From assembly GCF_046292825.1 (NCBI RefSeq), contig NZ_JBKBQG010000017.1:18593-82592 (forward strand): a stretch of DNA of 64,000 bases, read 5' to 3'. The notes under the pieces are model-generated. The model was not told the DNA's origin. It worked only from the letters and a program-made list of their open reading frames with translations, and made no database searches. Positions 26,585 to 34,950 of this stretch are shown here, one piece after another (the stretch's first letter is position 1; every line of letters begins with the position of its first letter). A program made the position numbers and the translations under genes. This stretch comes from Salinarimonas sp046292825. Its GTDB lineage: Bacteria > Pseudomonadota > Alphaproteobacteria > Rhizobiales > Beijerinckiaceae.

Positions 26585-27364
26585 ATGCTGTCGACGGCCA
26601 TGTCCCTGAGGCTCGTGACGAGCGACATCACGCGCACGCTCGATCGCGTGGCGAATTCGCCGCAGGCGGCGCGGGAGATCGCGCATTACCGCGAGAACAT
26701 CGGCAAGGTGAAGTCCATCGAGGATTTCCTCAAGGACGACCGCCTCTTCACCTTCGCGATGCAGGCCCACGGCCTCGGCGACATGGCCTATGCCAAGGGC
26801 TTCATGCGCAAGGCGCTCGAGGGCGGCATCGACGATCGCAACAGCTTCGCCAACAAGCTCGTCGACAAGCGCTACCGCGACTTCGTCGAGACCTTCAACT
26901 TCGCACGTCACGGCGCGACGACGACAATCTTCTCCCGCGCCGTGCAGGGCACGATCGACCGCTTCGTGCGCCAGACGCTCGAGGAGCAGCAGGGCGCGCA
27001 GAACCAGGGCGTTCGCCTCGCGCTCTATTTCGAGCGCAAGGCGCCCGGATTGAAGACCGGCTACGACGTCCTCGCCGATCCCGCGCTCGCCGAGGTCGTG
27101 CGCACGGCGCTCGGCCTGCCCGACGCCTTCGGGCAGGCGGACATCGATCGCCAGGCGCGGCTGATCGAGAGCCGGATCGACTTCGCGGATTTCGCCGACC
27201 CGAAGAAGCTCGAGACCTTCCTGCAACGCTTCGCGACGCTCCACGACCTCAAGAACCCGCCGATGATGGCGCAGGCGCCCTCGATCCTGATCGGCCAGCC
27301 GATCAGCGCGCAGATCGGCGCCGACGTCCTCATGAGCCTCCAATCGATCCGCTTCGGCCGCTGA
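26585..27364 (+). CDS. DUF1217 family flagellar-associated protein
   Basis: This is a 259-residue alpha-helical protein. The ATG at 26585 has GGAGG five bases upstream. It has a DUF1217 pattern: ALYFERKAPGLKTGYDVLADPALAEVVRTALGLPDAF and LETFLQRFATLHDLKNPP. This family is found in flagellar clusters of alphaproteobacteria; its molecular role is not established. flgF starts 13 bases after its stop, so they form one operon. The protein has no signal peptide or membrane helix. Confidence 0.85.
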   Translation: MLSTAMSLRLVTSDITRTLDRVANSPQAAREIAHYRENIGKVKSIEDFLKDDRLFTFAMQAHGLGDMAYAKGFMRKALEGGIDDRNSFANKLVDKRYRDFVETFNFARHGATTTIFSRAVQGTIDRFVRQTLEEQQGAQNQGVRLALYFERKAPGLKTGYDVLADPALAEVVRTALGLPDAFGQADIDRQARLIESRIDFADFADPKKLETFLQRFATLHDLKNPPMMAQAPSILIGQPISAQIGADVLMSLQSIRFGR

Positions 27365-27376
27365 CGCGAGTTCCCC

Positions 27377-28102
27377 ATGCAGCCTTCGATCTACGTCGCC
27401 CTCTCCGGTCAGATCGCGCTCGAGCGGCGCATGGAGACGCTCGCGCGCAACGTCGCCAATCTCGGCACGGTCGGGTACCGCGCCGACGAGGTGACCTTCG
27501 AGCAGATCCTCTCCACGCGCGGGCGGGACCCCGTCGCATTCGCGACCGCGGGCGAGACCTTCATCTCCCGCAATGCCGGGGGCCTGAGCCAGACCGGAAA
27601 CCTCCTCGATTTCGCGGTGGACGGAGACGGCTGGATGGCCTTTCAAGGGCCGAACGGGCCCGTCTATACCCGCGACGGGCGCGTGAGCATCGATGCGGAC
27701 GGCGTGCTGCGCACGGTCGCCGGATATCCGCTCCTCGATGCGGGCGGCGCGCCGATCCAGCTCGACCCCGATGCCGGCCCGCCGATCGCCTCCCGCGACG
27801 GCATGCTGACGCAGGGCGACGTTCAGGTCGGCGCGATCGGGCTCTTCCAGATCCCGAACGCGGCGCGGCTCTCGCGCTTCGAGAATTCGGGCGTCGTGCC
27901 CGATCTCCCCGCCGAGCCCGTGCTCGACTTCACCCGCAACGGCATCGTCCAGGGCTATACGGAGGGTGCGAACGTCAATCCCGTCATGGAGATGACGAAG
28001 CTCGTGATGGTCACCCGCGCCTTCCAGGCGACCTCGACCGCCATCGAGGACGCCGAGCGTAGCCAGTCGAGCGCGGTGCGCACCCTGGGCGAGAGCTCGT
28101 GA
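27377..28102 (+). CDS. flgF: Flagellar basal-body rod protein FlgF
   Basis: FlgF (241 residues, normal size) forms part of the proximal rod of the flagellum. The N-terminal rod motif is IYVALSGQIALERRMETLARNVANLGTVGYRADEV; the centre has LDFAVDGDGWMAFQGPNGPVYTRDGRVSIDADG; the C-terminus has TRNGIVQGYTEGANVNPVMEMTKLVMVTRAFQATSTAIEDAE, matching the flg_bbr C-terminal domain. It is co-transcribed with DUF1217 upstream and overlaps the next gene by one base. Confidence 0.95.
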   Translation: MQPSIYVALSGQIALERRMETLARNVANLGTVGYRADEVTFEQILSTRGRDPVAFATAGETFISRNAGGLSQTGNLLDFAVDGDGWMAFQGPNGPVYTRDGRVSIDADGVLRTVAGYPLLDAGGAPIQLDPDAGPPIASRDGMLTQGDVQVGAIGLFQIPNAARLSRFENSGVVPDLPAEPVLDFTRNGIVQGYTEGANVNPVMEMTKLVMVTRAFQATSTAIEDAERSQSSAVRTLGESS

Positions 28103-28695
28103 TGGTCGAGATCGTCGTTCCGGTCGCCGGCCCGCCCGTCGCGCTCGCGCCCGACGCGGACGCCCATGCGCGGCTCGATCGGCTCGTCGCCGCGCGCGAG
28201 GCGCTGCGTGCCGCCCGCCAGCCGCCGGTCGCCGCCGGCCCGCCGTCCGGGGAGCCCGGCCCGCTGCCGCCGTCCTTCGAGGAGGCGCTGATCGCGCGCG
28301 CCGCCTTCGCCGCCGCGAACCTGCCCCCGCCGCCCCCGCCGCCGCCCCCGCCCGAGACGATCGACCCGACGATCTCGCTCTGGGGCAGCGAGCGCGACGA
28401 TCCTCGCGCCGGGGAGGGGCCGCCCGTCGGGCTCGCGATCCCGCTCGACGATCTCGCCGCGATCTCGCCGGAGGCGGAATGGCGCCCGCCGGATGCGCAG
28501 GCCGCGCGCGAGCCGCTGCGCGTCGACGCGCAACGCCTCGCCGCCGATCCGCGCTCGCTGTTCTCCGCCGAGATCATCGGCGCGCTCGAGGCGCGTCGTC
28601 TGGGCGCCCTGCCGCTGCGGCCCGAGCCCGTCGACCTCGCCTGGCCCACCGGCGACGGCGCCGATCCCGTCCGCGGCTCGGATCGCGCGCGATGA
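28102..28695 (+). CDS. Proline-rich protein of unknown function between flgF and fliI
   Basis: A 197-residue protein very rich in Ala and Pro, including ten consecutive prolines (NL-P10-ETIDPT) near residue 80. I do not recognise a family. It is likely real: its ATG at 28102 overlaps the flgF stop, its TGA overlaps the fliI ATG (ATGA at 28692-28695), and no other frame fills the gap. It is soluble and probably mostly disordered. Position suggests a flagellar export or assembly role, possibly as an adaptor for FliI, but the sequence gives no direct evidence of that. Confidence 0.65.
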   Translation: MVEIVVPVAGPPVALAPDADAHARLDRLVAAREALRAARQPPVAAGPPSGEPGPLPPSFEEALIARAAFAAANLPPPPPPPPPPETIDPTISLWGSERDDPRAGEGPPVGLAIPLDDLAAISPEAEWRPPDAQAAREPLRVDAQRLAADPRSLFSAEIIGALEARRLGALPLRPEPVDLAWPTGDGADPVRGSDRAR

Positions 28696-30029
28696 TGCCC
28701 GCGCCCCGCCATCGGCTCGACGCGCTCGCGCGCGCGGTCGGCGATCTTGCCGCGCAGACGCCGCTCGTGCGCGAGGGCGGCGTCGTCACCCACGTCTCGC
28801 CCGGCCATTATCGCGTCGGCGGGCTCTCCGCCTTCGTGAAGCTCGGCGAGCGGGTCGCGATCCCCGCCGCGGACGGCGACCGCATCGGCGAGGTGGTGCG
28901 CATCGACGCCGCCGGCGCGACGGTGAAACCCTTCGAGGGCGCGATCGACGCCCGCCTCGGCGCCCGCGCCTGGCGGCTCGAGCCCTTCGCGCTCGATCCG
29001 GACCCGTCCTGGAAGGGGCGGGTGATCGACGCGCTCGGCCGCCCGATCGACGGCCGCGGCCCGCTCGCGGCCGGTCCCGAGCCAGCGCTTCCCTTCCGCG
29101 AGCCGCCGCCCGCCATGCGCCGCGCCCGCACGGGCAAGCATTTCCGCACCGGCGTGCGCGCGATCGACCTGTTCGCGCCCCTGTGCGCGGGGCAGCGCAT
29201 CGGCATCTTCGCGGGCTCGGGCGTCGGCAAGTCGACGCTGCTCGCGATGCTGGCGAACGCCCGCGACGTCGACACCGTCGTCATCGCCCTCGTCGGCGAG
29301 CGCGGGCGCGAGGTGCGGGAATTCCTGGAGGAGACGCTCGGCGAGCGCCGGGCGAAGGCCGTCATGGTGGTCTCCACCGGCGACGAGAGCCCGATGATGC
29401 GCCGCCTCGCCCCCAACACCGCGATGGCGGTCGCCGAATATTTCCGCGATCGCGGCGAGCACGTGCTGCTGATCGTCGATTCGGTCACCCGCTACGCCCA
29501 TGCCGCCCGCGACGTCGCGCTCGCCGCCGGCGAGCCCGCCGTGTCGCGCGGCTATCCGCCGAGCGTGTTCTCGGACCTGCCGCGGCTCCTCGAGCGCGCC
29601 GGCCCCGGCACGGAGGGGACCGGCACCATCACGGGGATCTTCTCCGTCCTCGTCGACGGCGACGACCACAACGACCCCGTCGCCGACAACATCCGCGGCA
29701 CGCTCGACGGCCACATCGTGCTCGAGCGCACCATCGCCGATCGCGGCCGCTACCCGGCGATGAACCCGCTCGCCTCGGTCTCGCGCCTCGCGCGCGGGGT
29801 GTGGACCGCCGAGGAGCGCGAGCTCGTGCGCCGCTTCTGCGCGCTGATCGCCCGCTTCGAGGAAACCCGCGACCTGCGCCTCATGGGCGGCTACCAGCCC
29901 GGCGCCGACCCCGACCTCGACCAGGCGGTCGCGATCGTGCCGAAGCTCTACGACGCCCTGCGCCAGGACCCCTCGAGCCCCCGCAGCGAAGACCCGTTCC
30001 GCGAAGTCGCCGGCGCGCTGAAGGGATGA
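28692..30029 (+). CDS. fliI: Flagellum-specific ATP synthase FliI
   Basis: FliI is the hexameric ATPase of the flagellar type III export apparatus, working with FliH and FliJ. The 445-residue sequence has an F1-like N-terminal barrel, Walker A AGSGVGKSTL (about 174-183), Walker B HVLLIVDSVTRYAHAARD, and SRGYPPSVFSDLPRLLERAG and GSITGIFSVL-like segments (here TGTITGIFSVLVDGDD). It is translationally coupled to the proline-rich gene upstream. No fliJ follows; two type C repeats lie immediately downstream. Confidence 0.95.
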   Translation: MMPAPRHRLDALARAVGDLAAQTPLVREGGVVTHVSPGHYRVGGLSAFVKLGERVAIPAADGDRIGEVVRIDAAGATVKPFEGAIDARLGARAWRLEPFALDPDPSWKGRVIDALGRPIDGRGPLAAGPEPALPFREPPPAMRRARTGKHFRTGVRAIDLFAPLCAGQRIGIFAGSGVGKSTLLAMLANARDVDTVVIALVGERGREVREFLEETLGERRAKAVMVVSTGDESPMMRRLAPNTAMAVAEYFRDRGEHVLLIVDSVTRYAHAARDVALAAGEPAVSRGYPPSVFSDLPRLLERAGPGTEGTGTITGIFSVLVDGDDHNDPVADNIRGTLDGHIVLERTIADRGRYPAMNPLASVSRLARGVWTAEERELVRRFCALIARFEETRDLRLMGGYQPGADPDLDQAVAIVPKLYDALRQDPSSPRSEDPFREVAGALKG

Positions 30030-30036
30030 GTTTCGT

Positions 30037-30178
30037 CCCTCCCCGTAGGGGAGGGTGGACTTGCGAGCGTCAGCGAGAAAGGCCGGGTGGGGCCCGTGGC
30101 TTGAAGGATTATCTCCACCCGGGCCCCACCCGACCCCTGTCGCTTCGCTCCAGGGGCCACCCTCCCCTCCGGGGAGGG
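30037..30178. repeat. Dispersed repeat family C, copy 2
   Basis: This 142-bp copy begins seven bases after the fliI stop, with left end ccctccccgtaggggaggg and right end ccctcccctccggggaggg. It is nearly identical to the copy that follows it and in the same orientation. Confidence 0.88.
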
Positions 30179-30193
30179 ATGTCGCCGCCCCAT

Positions 30194-30335
30194 CCCTCCC
30201 CGTAGGGGAGGGTGGACTTTCGAGCGTCAGCGAGAAAGGCCGGGTGGGGCCGGTGGCATGAAGGACTATCACCACCCGGGCCCCACCCGACCCCTGTCGC
30301 TGCGCTCCAGGGGCCACCCTCCCCTCCGGGGGGGG
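30194..30335. repeat. Dispersed repeat family C, copy 3
   Basis: This is a 142-bp direct duplicate of the preceding copy, 15 bases away, with slight decay at the right end (ccctccggggggggat). The pair fills the 318-bp gap between fliI and the convergent DedA-like gene. Confidence 0.88.
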
Positions 30336-30347
30336 ATCACTCGCCCC

Positions 30348-30791
30348 TCAAAGCACCCCCTGGGCCACGAGCGCGACGACGACGTAGCGCGCGCCCTTGG
30401 CGATCGTCACCAGCACCAGGAACAGAGCGAGCGGGGTGCGCATCAGCCCGGCGACGACGGTGAGAGGGTCGCCGACGACCGGCGTCCAGGCGAGGAGGAG
30501 CGACCACGAGCCCCAGCGGGCGAACATCGCCTGCGTGCGCGCGAGGCGCTCGGGCGAGACCGGGAAGCGCGGGTGGTCGCGGTAGCCCTCCAGGAAGCGG
30601 CCGATCAGCCAGTTCACGACGGAGCCCGCCACGTTCGCCGCCGTCGCGACCCCCACCGCGAGCCACAGCGCGACGTCGCCGAGCGCGAGCACGCCGACGA
30701 GCGCGACTTCGGACGTGCCCGGCAGCACCGTCGCGGAGGTGAAGGCGGAGAGCGCGAGGCCGGCGAGGGTGGCGAGGGTCGTGGTGTCCAT
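30348..30791 (-). CDS. YqaA/DedA-like small membrane protein
   Basis: The product has 147 residues and four predicted helices. The ATG at 30791 was chosen because it lies just after the cbiB stop. The sequence LALSAFTSATVLPGTSEVALVG, NVAGSVVNWLIGRFLEGYRDHPRFPVSPERLARTQAMFARWGSWSLLLAWTPVVGDPLTVVAGLM fits the YqaA branch of the DedA/SNARE-associated family. Relatives are thought to act in membrane lipid or proton homeostasis. It probably shares a transcript with cbiB. Confidence 0.83.
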   Translation of the reverse strand: MDTTTLATLAGLALSAFTSATVLPGTSEVALVGVLALGDVALWLAVGVATAANVAGSVVNWLIGRFLEGYRDHPRFPVSPERLARTQAMFARWGSWSLLLAWTPVVGDPLTVVAGLMRTPLALFLVLVTIAKGARYVVVALVAQGVL

Positions 30792-30795
30792 CGGG

Positions 30796-31776
30796 TCAGG
30801 CGACGAGGAGCGCGATCGAGAGGGCGAGGGCGGCGAGGCCGAACAGGAGGCCGCAGGCGATGCGGTAGAGGGCGAGCGCCCGGCGGATGTCGCCCGCGCC
30901 CGCCTCCGCGCGCCCGTCTCCCATGTAAGCGTCGTCGACGCGGATGTTTCCGTAGACGCGCGGGCCGGCGAGCCGCAGTCCGAGCGCGCCCGCCATCGCC
31001 GCTTCCGGCCAGCCGGCATTGGGCGAGCGGTGGCGGCGCGCGTCGCGCCGCATCGCCCTCCACGCCGCGCGGGCGTCCGCCTTCGGATGCAGAGCCGCGG
31101 CGGCGACGATCAGGCAGCCCGTGAGCCGCGAGGCGGGGAGGTTGACGACGTCGTCGAGCCGCGCGGCCGCCCAGCCGAAGGCCTCGTGGCGCGGGGTGCG
31201 GTGGCCGATCATGCTGTCGGCCGTGTTGGTCGCCTTGTAGAGCGCGCCGCCGGGAAGCCCGCCGATTCCGATCCAGAAGGCCGGCGCGACGATGCCGTCG
31301 GAGAAGTTCTCCGAGAGGCTCTCGATCGCCGCGCGCGCCACGCCCGCCTCGTCGAGGGTCTCGGGATTGCGGCCGACGATCATCGCGACCGCCCGCCGCC
31401 CGCCCGCGAGCCCGTCCCTCTCGAGGCCGTCCGCCACCGCGGCGACATGCTCGTCGAGGCTGCGCTGTGCGAGGAGGCTCGAGGCGAGGAGCGCGAGGAC
31501 GACCTTGCCGAGGAGGCCGAGCGGCGTCAGCACCGCGGCGAGCGCGAGCGCCACGGCGCCCGTCGCCACGAGGAGCGCCATCAGAGCCGCCACGCCGGCC
31601 GTTCGCCGCGCGGCGAACGAGGCGCTCTCGCGGTTGAGGCTGCGATCGAGCGCTGCGATCAGCGCGCCCATCCAGGTGACGGGATGGCCCACGAGGTTGT
31701 ACAGACGCGTCGGATAGCCGACCGCCGCCTCGATCGCGAGGGCGAGGACGAGGACGGCGAGCGCGGTCTCGATCAT
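30796..31776 (-). CDS. cbiB: Adenosylcobinamide-phosphate synthase
   Basis: CbiB (CobD in the aerobic nomenclature) attaches aminopropanol phosphate to adenosylcobyric acid in coenzyme B12 synthesis. The 326-residue membrane protein shows the family hallmarks HPVTWMGALIAALDR, VGRNPETLDEAGVARAAIESLSENFSDGIVAPAFW, LYKATNTADSMIGHRTPRHEAFGWAAARLDDVVNLPASRL and SPNAGWPEAAMAGALGLRL. Its ATG lies only 17 bases from the divergent cobC ATG, so one or both promoters must lie inside coding sequence. No cobalamin riboswitch is visible in the short gap. Confidence 0.94.
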   Translation of the reverse strand: MIETALAVLVLALAIEAAVGYPTRLYNLVGHPVTWMGALIAALDRSLNRESASFAARRTAGVAALMALLVATGAVALALAAVLTPLGLLGKVVLALLASSLLAQRSLDEHVAAVADGLERDGLAGGRRAVAMIVGRNPETLDEAGVARAAIESLSENFSDGIVAPAFWIGIGGLPGGALYKATNTADSMIGHRTPRHEAFGWAAARLDDVVNLPASRLTGCLIVAAAALHPKADARAAWRAMRRDARRHRSPNAGWPEAAMAGALGLRLAGPRVYGNIRVDDAYMGDGRAEAGAGDIRRALALYRIACGLLFGLAALALSIALLVA

Positions 31777-31793
31777 GCGGGGCGGGAGGAACG

Positions 31794-32843
31794 ATGGACG
31801 GGGAGGGGATCTGGCACGGGGGCTCACTCGGCGCGGCGCGACGGCTCTTTCCGCGCGCGCCCGAACCATGGATCGACCTCTCGACCGGAATCAACCCCGT
31901 TCCCTACCCGCTGCCGCCGCTCTCCCCGGATCTGTGGACGCGCCTGCCCGAGCCCGGCGCGCAGGCCGCGCTCGAGGCGGTGGCGCGCGGGGCCTTCGGG
32001 GCGGTGGAGGGGGTCGACGTGCTCGCCGCCCCGGGCACCCAGATCCTGATCGGCCTCCTGCCGAGCCTGCTGCCCCCCCGGCGCGTCGCGATCCTGGGCC
32101 CGACCTATGCCGAGCATGCCGCCGCCTGGCGGGCGGGCGGGCACCGCGTCACGGAGGTCGCCGATCTCGCCGCCGCGGAGGGGGCGGACGTGGTCGTTCT
32201 CGTCAACCCGAATAATCCCGACGGCCGCCTGGTCGCGCCCGCGACGCTTCATGCCTTCGCGCAGACGCATGCCGGCCTCCTCGTCGTCGACGAGGCCTTC
32301 GCGGATCTGGAGCCCGGCGCGAGCCTCTGCCCGCAGCTCCCCGACGATGGGATCGTGCTGCGCTCCTTCGGCAAGACCTACGGGCTCGCCGGCCTGCGGC
32401 TCGGCTTCGCGCTCGGCGGGGCGGGGGAGGGGGGCGCGCTCGTCGCACGCATGCGGGCGCTGATGGGGCCCTGGGCGGTCTCCGGGCCGGCTTGCGCGAT
32501 CGGCGCCGTCGCGCTCGCCGATCGCGACTGGCGCGCGCGTGCCGCCGCCGCCCGCGCCGCCGACGCCGGCCGGCTCGACGCGCTCCTCGCCCCGCACGCG
32601 CGCGCGCCGATGCGCGGGACGCGGCTCTACCGGCTCCTCGCGAGCGAGGACGCGCCGGCCCTCTTCGCCCGACTGGGCCGCGCCGGCATCTATGTCCGCC
32701 GCTTCGGGCACGATCCGAGCCTCCTGCGATTCGGCCTGCCGGCGGGCGAGGAGGCGTGGGCACGGCTGGAGGCGGCGCTCGCCTTCCAAGGGCCCCCCCC
32801 ACACCTGCGACATTCCGTTCGCGGGGAGAAGCCTCGCCATTGA
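31794..32843 (+). CDS. cobC: Threonine-phosphate decarboxylase
   Basis: This PLP-dependent class I aminotransferase-fold enzyme of 349 residues makes (R)-1-aminopropan-2-yl phosphate, the substrate used by CbiB. It begins HGGSLGAARRLFPRAPEPWIDLSTGINPVPYP, typical of CobC. The PLP lysine is in LRSFGKTYGLAGLRLGF, and the phosphate-binding NPNNPDGRL is present. The start has GGAGG upstream, within the 17-base gap to cbiB. Its stop codon lies inside a perfect FNR/FixK box that probably serves the next gene. Confidence 0.92.
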   Translation: MDGEGIWHGGSLGAARRLFPRAPEPWIDLSTGINPVPYPLPPLSPDLWTRLPEPGAQAALEAVARGAFGAVEGVDVLAAPGTQILIGLLPSLLPPRRVAILGPTYAEHAAAWRAGGHRVTEVADLAAAEGADVVVLVNPNNPDGRLVAPATLHAFAQTHAGLLVVDEAFADLEPGASLCPQLPDDGIVLRSFGKTYGLAGLRLGFALGGAGEGGALVARMRALMGPWAVSGPACAIGAVALADRDWRARAAAARAADAGRLDALLAPHARAPMRGTRLYRLLASEDAPALFARLGRAGIYVRRFGHDPSLLRFGLPAGEEAWARLEAALAFQGPPPHLRHSVRGEKPRH

Positions 32844-32853
32844 TCCCGATCAA
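32840..32853 (+). promoter_or_regulatory. FNR/FixK-type binding site upstream of ccoG
   Basis: TTGATCCCGATCAA matches the Fnr/FixK consensus TTGAT-N4-ATCAA exactly. If it acts as a class II site (centre at -41.5), transcription would start near 32888 with GATTAG (32874-32879) as the -10 box, 28 bases before ccoG. It overlaps the cobC stop codon. The consensus and the oxygen control of ccoGHIS genes are well known; binding here is inferred. Confidence 0.75.
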
Positions 32854-32915
32854 CGCGGGAGGACGGCCTTCGCGATTAGGGTCCGGTCAGGCGCGAACAG
32901 GCGAGTCCCCCAGCC

Positions 32916-34391
32916 ATGGCCGACACGGCAGCACCGAAGCCCGGCAGCACGACCGACGAGATCCCCATCGAGGCGCCTCTCTACGAGAAGCGGCGCCAGC
33001 TCTTCGTGCAGAGCGTGAAGGGCCGCTACCGCTCGATCAAGTGGGCGGTGCTCGTGCTCACGCTCGGCGTGTACTATCTCCTGCCCTTCGTGCGCTGGGA
33101 TCGGGGGCCGAACGCGCCCGACCAGGCGGTGCTGATCGATTTCCCGGCGCGGCGCTTCTATTTCTTCTTCATCGAGATCTGGCCGCAGGAGGTCTATTAC
33201 CTCACCGGCCTCCTCGTGCTCGCCGCCTTCGTGCTCTTCCTCATGAACGCGCTCGCGGGCCGCGTCTGGTGCGGCTATCTGTGCCCGCAGACGGTCTGGA
33301 CGGACCTCTTCCTCGCCGTCGAGCGCTTCTTCGAGGGCGATCGGCGCGAGCGCACGAAGCTCTACCAGGGCCGCTGGACCGGCAACCGCATCGCCCGTAC
33401 CGGCGGCAAGCACTTCGTCTGGCTGATGATCGCCTGGTGGACCGGCGGCGCCTGGGTGCTCTATTTCGCCGACGCGCCGACCCTGGTGTGGCAGCTCGCG
33501 ACCCTGCAGGCGCCCCTCATCGCCTACATCTGGATCGGCATCCTCACCTTCACGACCTACGCGCTCGCGGGCTTCCTGCGCGAGCAGGTCTGCACCTACA
33601 TGTGCCCCTGGCCGCGCATCCAGGCGGCGCTGACGGACGAGCACGCGCTCAACGTCACCTACAAGGTCGATCGCGGCGAGCCGCGCGTCTCGCTCAAGAA
33701 GAGCGTCGCCTTGCGGGAGACGGGCGAGAAGGTCGGCGATTGCGTCGACTGCAACCAGTGCGTCGCGGTCTGCCCGACGGGCGTCGACATCCGCGACGGG
33801 CTGCAGCTCGGCTGCGTGCAGTGCGGCCTGTGCATCGACGCCTGCAACAACGTCATGGACAAGATCGGCCGGCCGCAGGGGCTCATCGGCTACGATTCGG
33901 AGTACAATCTCGAGCGTCGCCTCGCCGGCGAGCCCGAGGAGAAGCCGAAGATCGTGCGCGCGCGCACCATCCTCTACGTCGTGCTGATCCTCGGCATCTC
34001 CGCCTTCATGGCCTTCCACCTCGCCACCCGCTCGACGCTCGACGTCGCGGCTCTGCACGACCGCAACCCGCTCTTCGTGCAGCTCTCCGACGGCTCGATC
34101 CGCAACGCCTACACGGTACGCCTCGCCAACAAGGCGCTCGAGGAGCGCGTGTTCACGCTCTCGCTGGACGGACTGCCGGCGGGCTTCGTGGAGGCGGTCG
34201 GCGCGGAGAACGTCTCCGCGCAGTCTCTCTCCGTCGCGGTCGGCCCGGCGCGGACCCGCGAGCTGCGCGTCCTCGTCACGGTGCCGCGCGGCACCGACGG
34301 CCCCGCCTCGCGCGAGATCGTCTTCACGCTCGCCGCGCCGGAGGGCGAGAGCGCCTTCGTGCGCGACCACTTCATGATGCCGGCGAATTGA
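32916..34391 (+). CDS. ccoG: cbb3 oxidase accessory protein CcoG
   Basis: CcoG (FixG) is a membrane iron-sulfur protein that reduces Cu(II) for copper delivery to the cbb3-type cytochrome oxidase. The 491-residue sequence has several membrane helices (VLVLTLGVYYLLPFVRW, YYLTGLLVLAAFVLFLMN), the CGYLCPQTVWTDLF and CTYMCPWPRIQ motifs, and two 4Fe-4S sets (CVDCNQCVAVCPTG and CVQCGLCIDACN). A C-terminal Ig-like FixG domain ends the protein. It starts the operon ccoG-H-I-S under a candidate Fnr/FixK site. The oxidase genes ccoNOQP themselves are not in this window. Confidence 0.95.
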   Translation: MADTAAPKPGSTTDEIPIEAPLYEKRRQLFVQSVKGRYRSIKWAVLVLTLGVYYLLPFVRWDRGPNAPDQAVLIDFPARRFYFFFIEIWPQEVYYLTGLLVLAAFVLFLMNALAGRVWCGYLCPQTVWTDLFLAVERFFEGDRRERTKLYQGRWTGNRIARTGGKHFVWLMIAWWTGGAWVLYFADAPTLVWQLATLQAPLIAYIWIGILTFTTYALAGFLREQVCTYMCPWPRIQAALTDEHALNVTYKVDRGEPRVSLKKSVALRETGEKVGDCVDCNQCVAVCPTGVDIRDGLQLGCVQCGLCIDACNNVMDKIGRPQGLIGYDSEYNLERRLAGEPEEKPKIVRARTILYVVLILGISAFMAFHLATRSTLDVAALHDRNPLFVQLSDGSIRNAYTVRLANKALEERVFTLSLDGLPAGFVEAVGAENVSAQSLSVAVGPARTRELRVLVTVPRGTDGPASREIVFTLAAPEGESAFVRDHFMMPAN

Positions 34392-34407
34392 CAGGAGCAA
34401 CCGGACG

Positions 34408-34929
34408 ATGTCCTCCCCCGCCTCGTCTTCCGATTACGTCCCCGGCGGCAAGCCGCTGACCGGCCGCAAGGTCCTGTTGATCTTCCTCGCCTTCTTCGGC
34501 GTGATCTTCGCGATGAACTTCTTCCTCGTGAAGATCGCCGCCACGACCTTCCGTGGCCTGGAGACGGCGAGCTCGTATCAGCGCAGCCAGACCTTCAACG
34601 CCGAGCTCGCGGCGGTGGCCGCGCAGCGGTCGCGCGGTTGGGCGGTCGAAGCCCATGTCGGCCGCGGCGCGGACGGCGCCGTGCACGCGACCTACACGGT
34701 CCGCGATGCGGCCGGCGCCCCGATCGCCGGCCTCGTCGGCACCGCCCGCCTCGCCGCGCCCGCGAACGCGCAGCTCGACGCGTCGGGCAGCGTCGTCGAG
34801 ACCGCCTACGGCACCTACGAGGTCGTCTTCGCCGGCGATCCGGCGCCCGGCCGCTGGGATCTCGTCACCGTGCTCGAGCAGGACGGGATTCCCGTCTTCC
34901 GCTCCCGCAATCGCATCCTCGTCGACTGA
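34408..34929 (+). CDS. ccoH: FixH family protein (CcoH)
   Basis: A 173-residue protein with one N-terminal membrane helix (VLLIFLAFFGVIFAMNFFLVKIA) and a periplasmic beta-rich domain ending GRWDLVTVLEQDGIPVFRSRNRILVD. The GLETASSYQRSQTFN segment after the helix is typical of FixH. CcoH stabilises assembly of the cbb3 oxidase. It lies 16 bases after ccoG and 21 before ccoI. Confidence 0.92.
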   Translation: MSSPASSSDYVPGGKPLTGRKVLLIFLAFFGVIFAMNFFLVKIAATTFRGLETASSYQRSQTFNAELAAVAAQRSRGWAVEAHVGRGADGAVHATYTVRDAAGAPIAGLVGTARLAAPANAQLDASGSVVETAYGTYEVVFAGDPAPGRWDLVTVLEQDGIPVFRSRNRILVD

Positions 34930-34950
34930 CAGCCAAGGACACCCCGTCTC

